Positions 35,801-42,814 of a stretch of DNA of 64,000 bases are shown here, piece after piece; the first letter of the stretch is position 1; the number at the start of each line of letters is the position of its first letter. The stretch lies in contig NZ_JAFBBQ010000001.1 of assembly GCF_016907255.1 (NCBI RefSeq), positions 1,240,001 to 1,304,000 of the forward strand, read 5' to 3'. A program made the translations under genes and the position numbers. Origin of the DNA: Microbacterium keratanolyticum. GTDB lineage: Bacteria; Actinomycetota; Actinomycetes; Actinomycetales; Microbacteriaceae. Below the pieces are notes generated by a model that saw nothing but the letters and a program-made list of their open reading frames with translations, was not told where the DNA came from and did no database searches.

Positions 35801-36204
35801 GCGGCCTCATGGGCGCCGCGGCGAATGAGCTGATGCGCGATGCCTTCCGCAGCATCGCCGGCATCGAGGCATCCGAGCCCTTCGGCCCCGATCCGGCGGG
35901 TGCCCCGATCACCGCGGAAGAGGCTGCGGAACTCGTCGGGACCTACGGTGACGCGGCCGCGAGCATCACGGTCAGCTGGGACGACGAGACGCTGAGCGCC
36001 GAGCGCACCGACAGCGCCAATCCGTCGGGCCGCGAGCTGATGGAGTGGACGACGTCGTTCCAGATCGTCAGAGCGGCGGATGGCGCGTACGCCGCGACCG
36101 TTCCCGGCATGCCGTTGTACCCGCGCGTGTGGCGCCACGACCACCCGAGTGGCACCCTGCTGCACTTCGGCACCCGGGCTTTCCGAAAGGCACAGGATGC
36201 CTGA
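32863..36204 (+). CDS. Two-domain serine hydrolase: S9 prolyl-oligopeptidase fused to S12 beta-lactamase-like domain
   Basis: A 1113-residue fusion. The first part is a beta-propeller plus S9 peptidase: Ser in GYSYGGF (about residue 512), Asp in HGGADLLCP and His in GGAHAF. From about 650 a serine beta-lactamase/S12 domain follows, with SITK (SxxK, about 716), YCN (YxN, about 809) and HDG near 952. A small beta domain ends the protein. S9 enzymes cleave L-peptides; S12 includes D-aminopeptidases and DD-peptidases, so dual stereochemistry is possible (inferred). No signal peptide is seen. AAGGA 7 nt upstream favours the ATG at 32863 over that at 32848. Confidence 0.9.
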   Translation: MNDTQSPSTRPAEIDDYLDVVVPTAPVTNSAGRTVFVRSAVDRAADRNDFSLWLIEDGTARRLTEGPSDAAPTWNESTGDIVFVRPDAAGLPQLWALNPDGGAPRALTQTDPRLPQGVGAPVVSPDGTRIAFSAPVSRRADDSGVLVAPDRRYKIDGVGVRADVRNHLFQLTLASGRITRLTDGDFDATAPAYSPDGMSLAFSADSAPDAVEQRSSQVHVLDLSLLSYPTRAIGTATGVHGPLLWTPSGDAVIAVGADAPAVGHAHLLVLSLDPAIADRSLTAALDRNVMPGGPGYPGGRPALSAHGEVVFCLREGGSTEIWAVPLAGGEARPILAGPQRVVSGIAVGTTTVRGILATPTSFGEIVEVPLAAASESEPVVLTEFGAALDGVEFPAAQRRTFAISDGTTVEAFLLRDPALTGAGPLVLDVHGGPHNAWTGTQSVMQPHHADLVARGYTVLMVNPRGSDGYGESFFTAVYDAWGEADLQDFLQPIDQLVAEGIADPTQLVVTGYSYGGFMTCALTAWTDRFVAAVTGGLVADLGQFSGASTDGILLDRLEFDPHSGRARALSPLARVAEVTAPTLILHGGADLLCPVLQAEQWHAGLALAGVESELVVYPGGAHAFVLNGTPSHRVDYSRRLVAWFERHLSPLPAKSTVDPALWQRRLETVLDKYGIPGASFGVLTTTRAGVEVEVVSAGVLNAATGASAAPDALFQIGSITKTWTGVLIMQLVEEGLLDLDAPVRAVLPQFAVADTAVSASVTARQLLTHTSGIDGDVFLDTGRGDDTVERYLDALGDVVQNFAPGADWSYCNTAFGILGRMIEVLRGATWDEVLRERILEPLGLTHTTTLPEDTLRFASAVGHTGDIRDGSAAPVPHVMITRSAGPAGLISARAEDVLRFAADSIAESPVLLSRASYAAMIEDQKVIGMAGFADVQGLAWIQHEWSGHRIHGHDGGTLGQQAFLRISADAGVAVVLLTNGGLMGAAANELMRDAFRSIAGIEASEPFGPDPAGAPITAEEAAELVGTYGDAAASITVSWDDETLSAERTDSANPSGRELMEWTTSFQIVRAADGAYAATVPGMPLYPRVWRHDHPSGTLLHFGTRAFRKAQDA

Positions 36205-37348
36205 GGGCGGACTTCTCACCACAGCGCAGACCCGGCTTGACGCGGTCATCGCCGATGCGATCGACCTCATGCAGGTCGAGTCGCCGTCTGCGGATCATGC
36301 CGCCGTCGCCCAGAGCGCCGACGCTGTCAGCGCTCTCGTGCGCAGACGACTCGGGAGCGAGCCGGAGCGCATCGTCATCGACGGCGTCACACACCTGCGC
36401 TGGCACTGGGGCGAATCGACACGTGTCGTGATCGTCGCCCACCACGACACGGTGTGGCCGCTCGGCACACTGCCGCGCATCCCCGCAGAGGTGCGCGACG
36501 GGATCCTGCGCGGCCCCGGGTCGGTCGATATGAAGACCGGCATCGCGATGGCCGTGCACGCGCTCGCGATCCTCAAAGAGCAGGATTCGAGTGCGCTCGA
36601 CGGCGTCACGCTGCTCGTGACCGGCGATGAAGAGGTGGGCTCGCCGAGCTCGCGTGCCCTCATCGAAGAGACGGCAGCCGGAGCATCCGCCGCCTTCGTC
36701 CTGGAGGCAGGCGGCGACGCCGGCGAGCTCAAGACGCAGCGCAAGGGCACGTCGATGTACCGCTTCACGGTGCATGGGCTGGCCGCGCACGCCGGGCTCG
36801 AACCGGATCGTGGTGTGAACGCCGTCGTCGGTCTCGCCGAGGTGATCCTCGCGGTCAACGCGCTGCACGCGAGCGAGCCCGGTCTCAGTGTCGTGCCGAG
36901 CGTGATCTCGGGCGGGACAACGACGAACACCGTGCCGGCCGAGGCTGTGCTCGATGTGGACGTGCGGGTGACCTCCGTCGCCTCGCAGCAGCGCGTCGAC
37001 GAGGCGATGCGCGCGATCGCGCCCCGCGTGACCGGTGCCAGCGTGACCGTCTCCGGCGGCCCGAACCGCGCCCCTCTCGAGTCCGCGATGTCGGCGACGC
37101 TCTTCGCCCTCGCGGGTCGTGTCGCGTCCGCCGAGGGACTGGAGGCACCCGTGCCGCTGCATGTCGGCGGCGCCTCCGACGGCAACTTCACCGCAGGCAT
37201 CGGAGTGCCCACCCTCGATGGGCTGGGCGCGTGGGGCGGAGGCGCGCACGCGGAGAGCGAGCACGCTGTCGTCGCGGGCATACCGTCCCGCGTCGCGCTG
37301 CTCGCCGGCCTCGTGCGCGCGCTGACCGAGGGCGGCACGGATGTCTGA
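36197..37348 (+). CDS. M20-family metallopeptidase / N-acyl-amino acid deacylase
   Basis: A 383-residue zinc hydrolase of the ArgE/carboxypeptidase G2 group. Metal ligands are visible: His and bridging Asp regions AHHDTVWP and GPGSVDMKTG, the catalytic Glu pair in GDEEVGS and a distal His in AESEHAVVAG. The dimerisation domain lies at about 180-290 (TVHGLAAHAGLEPDRG). It overlaps the hydrolase upstream by 8 nt and the acetyltransferase gene downstream by 8 nt. In this context the best guess is an N-succinyl- or N-acyl-L-amino acid deacylase; general aminoacyl hydrolysis is the alternative. Confidence 0.88.
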   Translation: MPEGGLLTTAQTRLDAVIADAIDLMQVESPSADHAAVAQSADAVSALVRRRLGSEPERIVIDGVTHLRWHWGESTRVVIVAHHDTVWPLGTLPRIPAEVRDGILRGPGSVDMKTGIAMAVHALAILKEQDSSALDGVTLLVTGDEEVGSPSSRALIEETAAGASAAFVLEAGGDAGELKTQRKGTSMYRFTVHGLAAHAGLEPDRGVNAVVGLAEVILAVNALHASEPGLSVVPSVISGGTTTNTVPAEAVLDVDVRVTSVASQQRVDEAMRAIAPRVTGASVTVSGGPNRAPLESAMSATLFALAGRVASAEGLEAPVPLHVGGASDGNFTAGIGVPTLDGLGAWGGGAHAESEHAVVAGIPSRVALLAGLVRALTEGGTDV

Positions 37349-38117
37349 GCAGTTCACCGTCCGCGAGATCGACGGCCATGAGAACCTCGCCGCGCTCGTC
37401 ACCGTCCTCGACCGCATCTGGGGCACGAGCCCCGGCAAGACGATGCTCGACCTGGCCATGCTCATCGCGCTGCGCTCCGGTGGCCACTACACGGCGGCCG
37501 CCTTCGTCGACGACGAGATCGTCGGCGGATGCATCGGCTTCCATGTGGAGCCGCTCGGCGACGCTCTGCACTCGCACATCGCAGGAGTCATCCCGCAATA
37601 TGCCTCGATGGGCATAGGTCGCGCGCTGAAGGGGCACCAGCGCGAATGGTGCCTCGCCAGAGGCATCCGCGAAGTGCGCTGGACCTTCGATCCCCTTGTC
37701 TCGCGCAACGCGCATTTCAATCTGCGATCCCTCGGCGCCACCCCCGTGAAGTACCACGCGAACTACTACGGCGAGATGACCGACGGCGTCAACCAGGGCG
37801 ATGAGAGCGACCGACTGCTCGTGGCCTGGCCGCTCCAGGGTGCCGGGCGCCTCCCCGAGCCACCCGAGGCTGCGGACGCGGCACCGCTGCTGGCCAAGGC
37901 GGCAGATGGGCGTCCCGTCATCGACACGGGCGCGCTCGACGCCGATGTCGTCGCCGTGCAGACGCCCGCCGACATCGAGCGGATGCGGCTGGAGAATCCG
38001 GCCGCCGCGCGCACCTGGCGTCTCGCTTTGCGTGAGGCTCTGCCGGAGGTCGTCGAGAACTGGGAGTCACTCGGATTCGACTCCGCCCACCGCTACATCT
38101 TCCGCAGGAGGAACTAA
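37341..38117 (+). CDS. GNAT-family N-acyltransferase, probable D-amino acid N-succinyltransferase
   Basis: A 258-residue protein with a GNAT core: HIAGVIPQYASMGIGRALKGHQ contains the acyl-CoA pyrophosphate loop, and EVRWTFDPLVSRNAHFNLRS the following segment. This resembles the predicted GNAT group encoded beside N-acylamino acid racemases. In Geobacillus such a protein is a succinyl-CoA:D-amino acid N-succinyltransferase. The assignment here is by context. It overlaps the M20 gene by 8 nt, and its stop shares one base with the racemase start. Confidence 0.82.
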   Translation: MSEQFTVREIDGHENLAALVTVLDRIWGTSPGKTMLDLAMLIALRSGGHYTAAAFVDDEIVGGCIGFHVEPLGDALHSHIAGVIPQYASMGIGRALKGHQREWCLARGIREVRWTFDPLVSRNAHFNLRSLGATPVKYHANYYGEMTDGVNQGDESDRLLVAWPLQGAGRLPEPPEAADAAPLLAKAADGRPVIDTGALDADVVAVQTPADIERMRLENPAAARTWRLALREALPEVVENWESLGFDSAHRYIFRRRN

Positions 38118-39268
38118 TGCTCATCGAATCGATCCAGCTCCGCGAGCTCTCGCTGCCGATCGTCTCGCCCTTCACGACCTCGTTCGGGACCCAGACGGTG
38201 CGCAACACCTACCTGCTGCGAATCGCGGGCACCGTGCGCACGGCGCAGGGCACCGAGTCCGTCGCCGGCTGGGGTGAGTGCGTCAGCCTGTCTGACCCGG
38301 TCTACTCGTCGGAGTATCTGCGCGGCGCCCGCGAAGTCACGGAACGCTACCTCGTCCCCGCGCTGTTCGCGGCGCAGGAGTCGGGACAGGAGATCACGGC
38401 CGAGACCGTCGCATCCGTCCTCGAGCACATCGTCGGACATCGCATGGCGAAGTCGGCTTTGGAGATGGCCGTGCTCGACGCGCAGCTGCGCGGACACGGC
38501 ATGTCGTTCGCGTCATACTTCGGCGCGACGCGCACCGCCGTGCCATCGGGCGTCTCGGTCGGCATCCAGGACTCGATCGACGACCTGCTCGGCGCCGTCG
38601 GCGTCTACCTCGAAGAGGGCTACGTCCGCATCAAGCTGAAGATCCAGCCCGGATGGGACATCGAGCCGGTCGCTGCCGTGCGACGCGCCTTCGGCGATGA
38701 CGTGCCGCTGCAGGTCGATGCGAACGCCGCGTACACGCTCGTGGATGCCCGCCAGCTGCGCCGCCTCGACGACTACGGCCTGCTGCTCATCGAGCAGCCG
38801 CTCGCGGAGGACGACCTGGTCCAGCACGCGAAGCTCGCGCAGATGATGCACACACCGATCTGCCTGGACGAGTCGATCGAGTCGGCGAAGGACACTGCGG
38901 ACGCGATCAGCCTCGGTGCCGCATCCGTCATCAACGTCAAGCCCGGTCGCGTCGGCGGGTACCTCGAAGCGCGTCGCATCCACGACCTCGCGCGTGCGCA
39001 CGGCGTCGCCGTCTGGTGCGGAGGAATGCTGGAGACGGGCCTCGGCCGCGCGGCGAACACCGCACTCGCCGCTCTCGACGGGTTCACCCTGCCCGGCGAC
39101 ATCTCCGCCTCCGATCGCTTCTACCGCCAGGACATCACCGAGCCCTTCGTGCTGCGCGACGGCATGATCGACGTTCCGCAGGGCCCCGGCCTCGGCGTCA
39201 CCCCGATCCCCGAGGTGCTCGATGCTCTCGCCGCGGCCCCTGTGGAGCTCTGGCCCGCCGCGCACTGA
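38117..39268 (+). CDS. N-acylamino acid racemase / o-succinylbenzoate synthase family (enolase superfamily)
   Basis: A 383-residue enolase-superfamily enzyme of the NSAR/OSBS (MenC type 2) group. Catalytic residues are all present: K173 and K175 in IKLKI, metal ligands D201 (QVDAN), E226 (IEQP) and D251 (LDES), and K275 (NVKPGRVGG). This group racemises N-acylamino acids, makes o-succinylbenzoate, or both. No menaquinone genes are adjacent, while GNAT and M20 genes are, so N-succinylamino acid racemase is favoured. AGGAGG lies 5 nt before the ATG. It is the last gene of the island. Confidence 0.87.
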   Translation: MLIESIQLRELSLPIVSPFTTSFGTQTVRNTYLLRIAGTVRTAQGTESVAGWGECVSLSDPVYSSEYLRGAREVTERYLVPALFAAQESGQEITAETVASVLEHIVGHRMAKSALEMAVLDAQLRGHGMSFASYFGATRTAVPSGVSVGIQDSIDDLLGAVGVYLEEGYVRIKLKIQPGWDIEPVAAVRRAFGDDVPLQVDANAAYTLVDARQLRRLDDYGLLLIEQPLAEDDLVQHAKLAQMMHTPICLDESIESAKDTADAISLGAASVINVKPGRVGGYLEARRIHDLARAHGVAVWCGGMLETGLGRAANTALAALDGFTLPGDISASDRFYRQDITEPFVLRDGMIDVPQGPGLGVTPIPEVLDALAAAPVELWPAAH

Positions 39269-39286
39269 CCCTCTCCTCCGCTCCGC

Positions 39287-39351
39287 GAGAAACCACTTTT
39301 CGCACCAGAAACCACGCCACCGCCTGCGTCTCGCGCAGGAAGTGGTTTCTC
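39287..39351. repeat. 65-bp imperfect palindrome, copy R4
   Basis: Begins GAGAAACCACTT and ends AAGTGGTTTCTC (12-bp perfect outer stem). It lies 18 nt after the racemase stop and 56 nt before the promoter of the M4 protease, so it could serve as the terminator of the island. Confidence 0.92.
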
Positions 39352-39407
39352 GCGGGAGGGGCGCCGCCGCAGGACGTCAACCCCGTGACATTGTCGGATG
39401 CCGCGCG

Positions 39408-39413
39408 TAGGGT
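39408..39413 (+). promoter_or_regulatory. -10 element of a probable leaderless promoter (M4 protease)
   Basis: TAGGGT ends 6 nt before the ATG at 39420. This decides that start over the internal ATG at 39441, which has GGGAG close upstream. Confidence 0.55.
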
Positions 39414-39419
39414 CGCTGC

Positions 39420-40481
39420 ATGAGCGGCGACGGGAGTGCAATGACAGACGGATGCAGCAGAGGCGTCGTTCCGGGATACCTGCTCGCCAAGCTGGCGCAG
39501 TCCGAACGGTTCCCGAAGGCTGCGGCGGCGGCACGACAGACCCTCGTCGCCGGACGCCCGCCGTTCCGCGCGCGCATCGACCTGTCGATCGATGAGTCCG
39601 GTGCACTGGTCGCAGAGCTGACGGATGCACCGAACCGCACAGTCTCGGATGCCGCGAACACCGACCGACTTCCCGGACTCATCGTCCGAGAAGAAGACGA
39701 TCCGCCCGTCGACGACGAGACCGGCAACGAGGCGTTCGACGGACTCGGCGCGACGTTCGACCTGCTGCTCGCAGCGTTCCGGCGCAACTCGCTCAACGAC
39801 GCCGGTGCTCCGCTGGATGCGACCGTGCACTACGGCGTCGACTACGACAACGCGTTCTGGGACGGCACGCGGATGGTCTTCGGCGATGGTGATGGCGAGG
39901 TCTTCGCCGGCTTCACCCGTTCGGTGTCGGTGATCGGCCATGAACTCGGCCACGGTGTCATCCAGCACACCGCGAATCTCGAGTACCGCAACCAGCCGGG
40001 CGCGCTGAACGAGTCGATCGCGGATGTCCTCGGCACCCTCACCGAGCAGTTCCTGAACGGCCAGACGGCAGAGGAGGCGACCTGGCTGATCGGCGAGGGA
40101 ATCTTCACCGATGCCGTGCAGGGCCAGGCGCTGCGGTCCATGATCGCTCCCGGAACGGCGTACGACGATGACGAGCTGGGCAAAGACCCGCAGCCGGCGC
40201 ACATGCGCGATTTCGTCTCGACGACGGAAGACAGCGGGGGCGTGCACATCAACTCCGGCATCCCCAATCGCGCCTTCGCACTGGCGGCGCGGGCACTCGG
40301 AGGCCATGCCTGGGAGCGCGCGGGACTCGCCTGGTACCGCGCCCTCACCGGCGAGCTGGGCACGACGGCGAAGTTCGCCGATTTCGCGGCGGCGACGATC
40401 ACCGCAGCGGCAACCGTCGACGCCGACACCGAGCGCGCAGTGCGCGCCGCCTGGGCGGAGGTGGGCGTGATCGATGCGTGA
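39420..40481 (+). CDS. Protealysin-like M4 neutral metalloprotease
   Basis: A 353-residue zinc metalloprotease of the thermolysin family. HELGH (174-178) holds the two His ligands and catalytic Glu; NESIADVLG gives the third ligand, E198. The short propeptide has the protealysin-type GVVPGYLLAKLA motif, and there is no signal peptide, as usual for protealysin-like proteases. The C-terminal region keeps VHINSGIPNRAF, in which a His contacts substrate. The stop overlaps by 8 nt a small gene that resembles the emfourin inhibitor. Confidence 0.93.
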   Translation: MSGDGSAMTDGCSRGVVPGYLLAKLAQSERFPKAAAAARQTLVAGRPPFRARIDLSIDESGALVAELTDAPNRTVSDAANTDRLPGLIVREEDDPPVDDETGNEAFDGLGATFDLLLAAFRRNSLNDAGAPLDATVHYGVDYDNAFWDGTRMVFGDGDGEVFAGFTRSVSVIGHELGHGVIQHTANLEYRNQPGALNESIADVLGTLTEQFLNGQTAEEATWLIGEGIFTDAVQGQALRSMIAPGTAYDDDELGKDPQPAHMRDFVSTTEDSGGVHINSGIPNRAFALAARALGGHAWERAGLAWYRALTGELGTTAKFADFAAATITAAATVDADTERAVRAAWAEVGVIDA

Positions 40482-40791
40482 GATCGATCCTCCCGACGAC
40501 GACGCTCCCGTCGTCGTCGCGGTGGTGCGCACAGGAGGGATCGCCGGACGCCGTCGTCAGTGGCGGGTTGCCCCCGACCCCGCAGAGGCCACCGACTGGA
40601 TCGCCCTCATCGACCGCTGCCCCTGGGATGAGCCCCCGGCTGACCCCCGCGGCGCTGATCGCTTCGTGTGGTTGATTCGCGCACGCACCCCGGAGGTCGA
40701 ACACGAGCGCGAGGTCGCCGACACCGAGATCGAGGGCGCCTGGAAGGCCCTCATCGCAGCCGTGCAGGAAGCGCACGCGCACGACCGCTGA
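40474..40791 (+). CDS. Emfourin-like inhibitor of protealysin-type proteases
   Basis: A 105-residue acidic cytosolic protein starting MREIDPPDDDAP. It contains VRTGGIAGRRRQWRV and a C-terminal helix ending WKALIAAVQEAHAH. Protealysin-like protease genes are followed in operon by emfourin, a small proteinaceous inhibitor of the same protease. Position (8-nt overlap), size and the VVRTGGIAGxxR-type opening fit. The assignment rests on this pairing more than on a strong motif. Confidence 0.78.
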   Translation: MREIDPPDDDAPVVVAVVRTGGIAGRRRQWRVAPDPAEATDWIALIDRCPWDEPPADPRGADRFVWLIRARTPEVEHEREVADTEIEGAWKALIAAVQEAHAHDR

Positions 40792-40845
40792 GACGCATCC
40801 GCCCTTCCCGTCTTCGGCGCGCCCGGCAGTGTCGCCCTCGCCCCC

Positions 40846-40851
40846 TACGGT
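40846..40851 (+). promoter_or_regulatory. -10 element of a probable leaderless promoter (RNase H gene)
   Basis: TACGGT ends 6 nt before the ATG at 40858. The AAGG between them is too close to the start codon to act as a Shine-Dalgarno sequence. Confidence 0.5.
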
Positions 40852-40857
40852 TAAGGC

Positions 40858-41577
40858 ATGACGATCACCGCCGCCGCAGACGGCTCCGCCCTCGGCAACC
40901 CCGGCCCGAACGGCTGGGCCTGGTACATCGACGAGTCGAACTGGGCGGCCGGTGGCTCGCCGCACGGCACGAACAACCAGGGTGAGCTGCAGGCCGTCAT
41001 GGAACTGCTGCGCGCGACGGCGGGCGTCGACGAGCCGCTCATCATCGAGTGCGACAGCAAGTATGTGATCGATTCGGTGACCAAGTGGATGCCCGGCTGG
41101 AAGCGCAGGGGCTGGAAGAAGGCCGACGGCAAGCCCGTCCTCAACCGGGAACTGCTCGAGGGAATCGACGAGGCGATGCGCGGTCGCCACGTGACATTCG
41201 AGTGGGTGAAGGGGCACGCGGGTCATCCGCTGAACGAAGCCGCCGACGAGCGTGCGAACGGCGCGGCGAAGGCGTTCCAGCAGAAGCGCGAACCCGCACG
41301 CGGTCCGGGATTCACGGCCGGCGGCCACGTCGCTTCCGCCACCGCTACTGAGGCCGCACCGCCCGAGCTCATCGAGCCGGTGACGACGCCCGCTCCCGCC
41401 ACCCAGGCGCTGTGGGCCGAACCATCCGACCTGCTCGCCGACCTCGATGCCGCGCCCGCCGCGGTCGGGCCGATCACTCTCCAGCTCTCGCTCACCGCGG
41501 ATGAGCACGCGCGTCTTCTGGATCTGGCCGAGGTGCAGGGCGTCAGCGTAGAAGATGCGCTGCGACGCCTCATCTGA
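40858..41577 (+). CDS. Ribonuclease HI with C-terminal extension
   Basis: A 239-residue protein whose first 140 residues are a complete RNase HI domain degrading RNA in RNA-DNA hybrids. The DEDD residues are D8 (AADGS), E43 (NQGELQA), D66 (ECDSKYV) and D130 (EAADERAN); KGHAGHP supplies the catalytic-loop His. A 60-residue Ala/Pro-rich linker follows, then a 30-residue helical tail (LTADEHARLLDLAEVQGVSV, EDALRRLI) that looks like a small ribbon-helix-helix-type or oligomerisation motif. The tail's purpose is unknown. Confidence 0.92.
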   Translation: MTITAAADGSALGNPGPNGWAWYIDESNWAAGGSPHGTNNQGELQAVMELLRATAGVDEPLIIECDSKYVIDSVTKWMPGWKRRGWKKADGKPVLNRELLEGIDEAMRGRHVTFEWVKGHAGHPLNEAADERANGAAKAFQQKREPARGPGFTAGGHVASATATEAAPPELIEPVTTPAPATQALWAEPSDLLADLDAAPAAVGPITLQLSLTADEHARLLDLAEVQGVSVEDALRRLI

Positions 41578-41650
41578 CGTGCGAACCCCCTTGTGATCAG
41601 TCGCGGATAGGCGCACGCTGAGACGACGTCTGACCGATCGGAGTAGGCAA

Positions 41651-42562
41651 ATGTCGCATGCAACGCAGAAGATCGTGCCCAACATCTGGTTCAATCACGA
41701 TGCCGAGGAGGCGGGCGCGTTCTACGCGGATGCTCTGCCCTGGACGACATCCGAGATCACGTACCGCTATCCGGCGGAGGCACCCGACCGGCAGCAGGAT
41801 CTGGTCGGCACGCCGCTCACGATCGATGTGACGATCGACGGCTACATCCTCACGCTCATCAACGGCGGTCCCGCGTTCCGTCCGACACCCGCGCTGTCGT
41901 TCATGCTCGGCTTCGACGCGCGGAAGTTCGACGACGACAGCGACGCGATGCACGCGCAGTTCGACAAGACGTGGGCGAAGCTCGCCGAGGGCGGACGGAT
42001 TCTGATGGACGTCGGCGAGTACCCGTTCAGTCCGCGATACGGCTGGGTCGAAGATCGCTATGGGGTGAGCTGGCAGCTGCTGGTCGTGGGTGCGGAATCC
42101 CAGTCGGGACCGTTCGTCGTTCCCGAGCTGATGTTCTCGGGTGCCGTGCAGAACCGTGCCCGCGAGGCGGCGGAGTTCTACGCATCCGTTTTTTCCGACA
42201 GCAAGGTGGGTTTCCTCGCCGAGTACCCAGAGCAGACAGGGCCGGCGACGCCCGGTTCAGTGATGTTCGGCGAGGTGAAGCTCTCGGGTGGCTGGCTGGC
42301 GATCATGGACTCCGCGGTCGAGCAGGATGAGCCGTTCACCCCGGCGGTGTCACTGGAAGTGAGCTGCGCCGACCAGGCCGAGATCGACCGCCTCTGGGAC
42401 GCACTCTCGGCCGTGCCTGAGGCCGAGCAGTGCGGCTGGCTGGTCGACAAGTTCGGCGTGAGCTGGCAGATCGTTCCGGAGAACATGGGCGATCTCTTGC
42501 AGCGTGAGGGCGCATACGCCGCGATGATGCCGATGAAGAAGATCATCATCGCCGATCTCTGA
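41651..42562 (+). CDS. Tandem VOC-fold (PhnB-like) protein
   Basis: A 303-residue protein of two similar PhnB/VOC domains (about 1-150 and 155-303). Each opens with the family pattern: IVPNIWFNHDAEEAGAFYAD and PELMFSGAVQNRAREAAEFY. Each ends near DKFGVSWQIVPENMGDLL or its first-domain counterpart DRYGVSWQLL. Relatives are annotated as 3-demethylubiquinone methyltransferase-like or glyoxalase-fold proteins without proven activity. GGAGTAGG precedes the ATG. Confidence 0.88.
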   Translation: MSHATQKIVPNIWFNHDAEEAGAFYADALPWTTSEITYRYPAEAPDRQQDLVGTPLTIDVTIDGYILTLINGGPAFRPTPALSFMLGFDARKFDDDSDAMHAQFDKTWAKLAEGGRILMDVGEYPFSPRYGWVEDRYGVSWQLLVVGAESQSGPFVVPELMFSGAVQNRAREAAEFYASVFSDSKVGFLAEYPEQTGPATPGSVMFGEVKLSGGWLAIMDSAVEQDEPFTPAVSLEVSCADQAEIDRLWDALSAVPEAEQCGWLVDKFGVSWQIVPENMGDLLQREGAYAAMMPMKKIIIADL

Positions 42563-42592
42563 TTCTCCGGCTCGGATGCGCCCCGCCGGGCG

Positions 42593-42598
42593 CACAAT
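42593..42598 (+). promoter_or_regulatory. -10-like element of a probable leaderless promoter
   Basis: CACAAT ends 6 nt before the ATG at 42605; it matches the spacing of the other leaderless promoters but has C in the first position. Confidence 0.4.
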
Positions 42599-42604
42599 GG
42601 AGGC

Positions 42605-42814
42605 ATGGCACAGTTCCAGCAAAAGCCCGAAGACCAGCAGAAGCCCTGGGCCGGGCTGCCGGCCGAGCCCTACGACGAGTCGGGGCGGGTCGATGTGCTC
42701 CCCGCAGATCTCCTCGTCGACCCGTTCAGCCTGCCCGGAAGCACGGTCGCGTCCACCTCGGTGCCGCTGGTGGTCGAGTTGCCGGATGTCGGGTCCGGAC
42801 CCGAGGATGCCTGA
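42605..42814 (+). CDS. Small hypothetical protein
   Basis: A 69-residue acidic, proline-rich protein (MAQFQQKPEDQQKPWAGLPA start). No membrane segment or known motif is seen. It overlaps the next gene by 8 nt, so the two are probably co-translated. The reading frame is supported by codon bias and by the overlap arrangement; the function is unknown. Confidence 0.6.
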   Translation: MAQFQQKPEDQQKPWAGLPAEPYDESGRVDVLPADLLVDPFSLPGSTVASTSVPLVVELPDVGSGPEDA

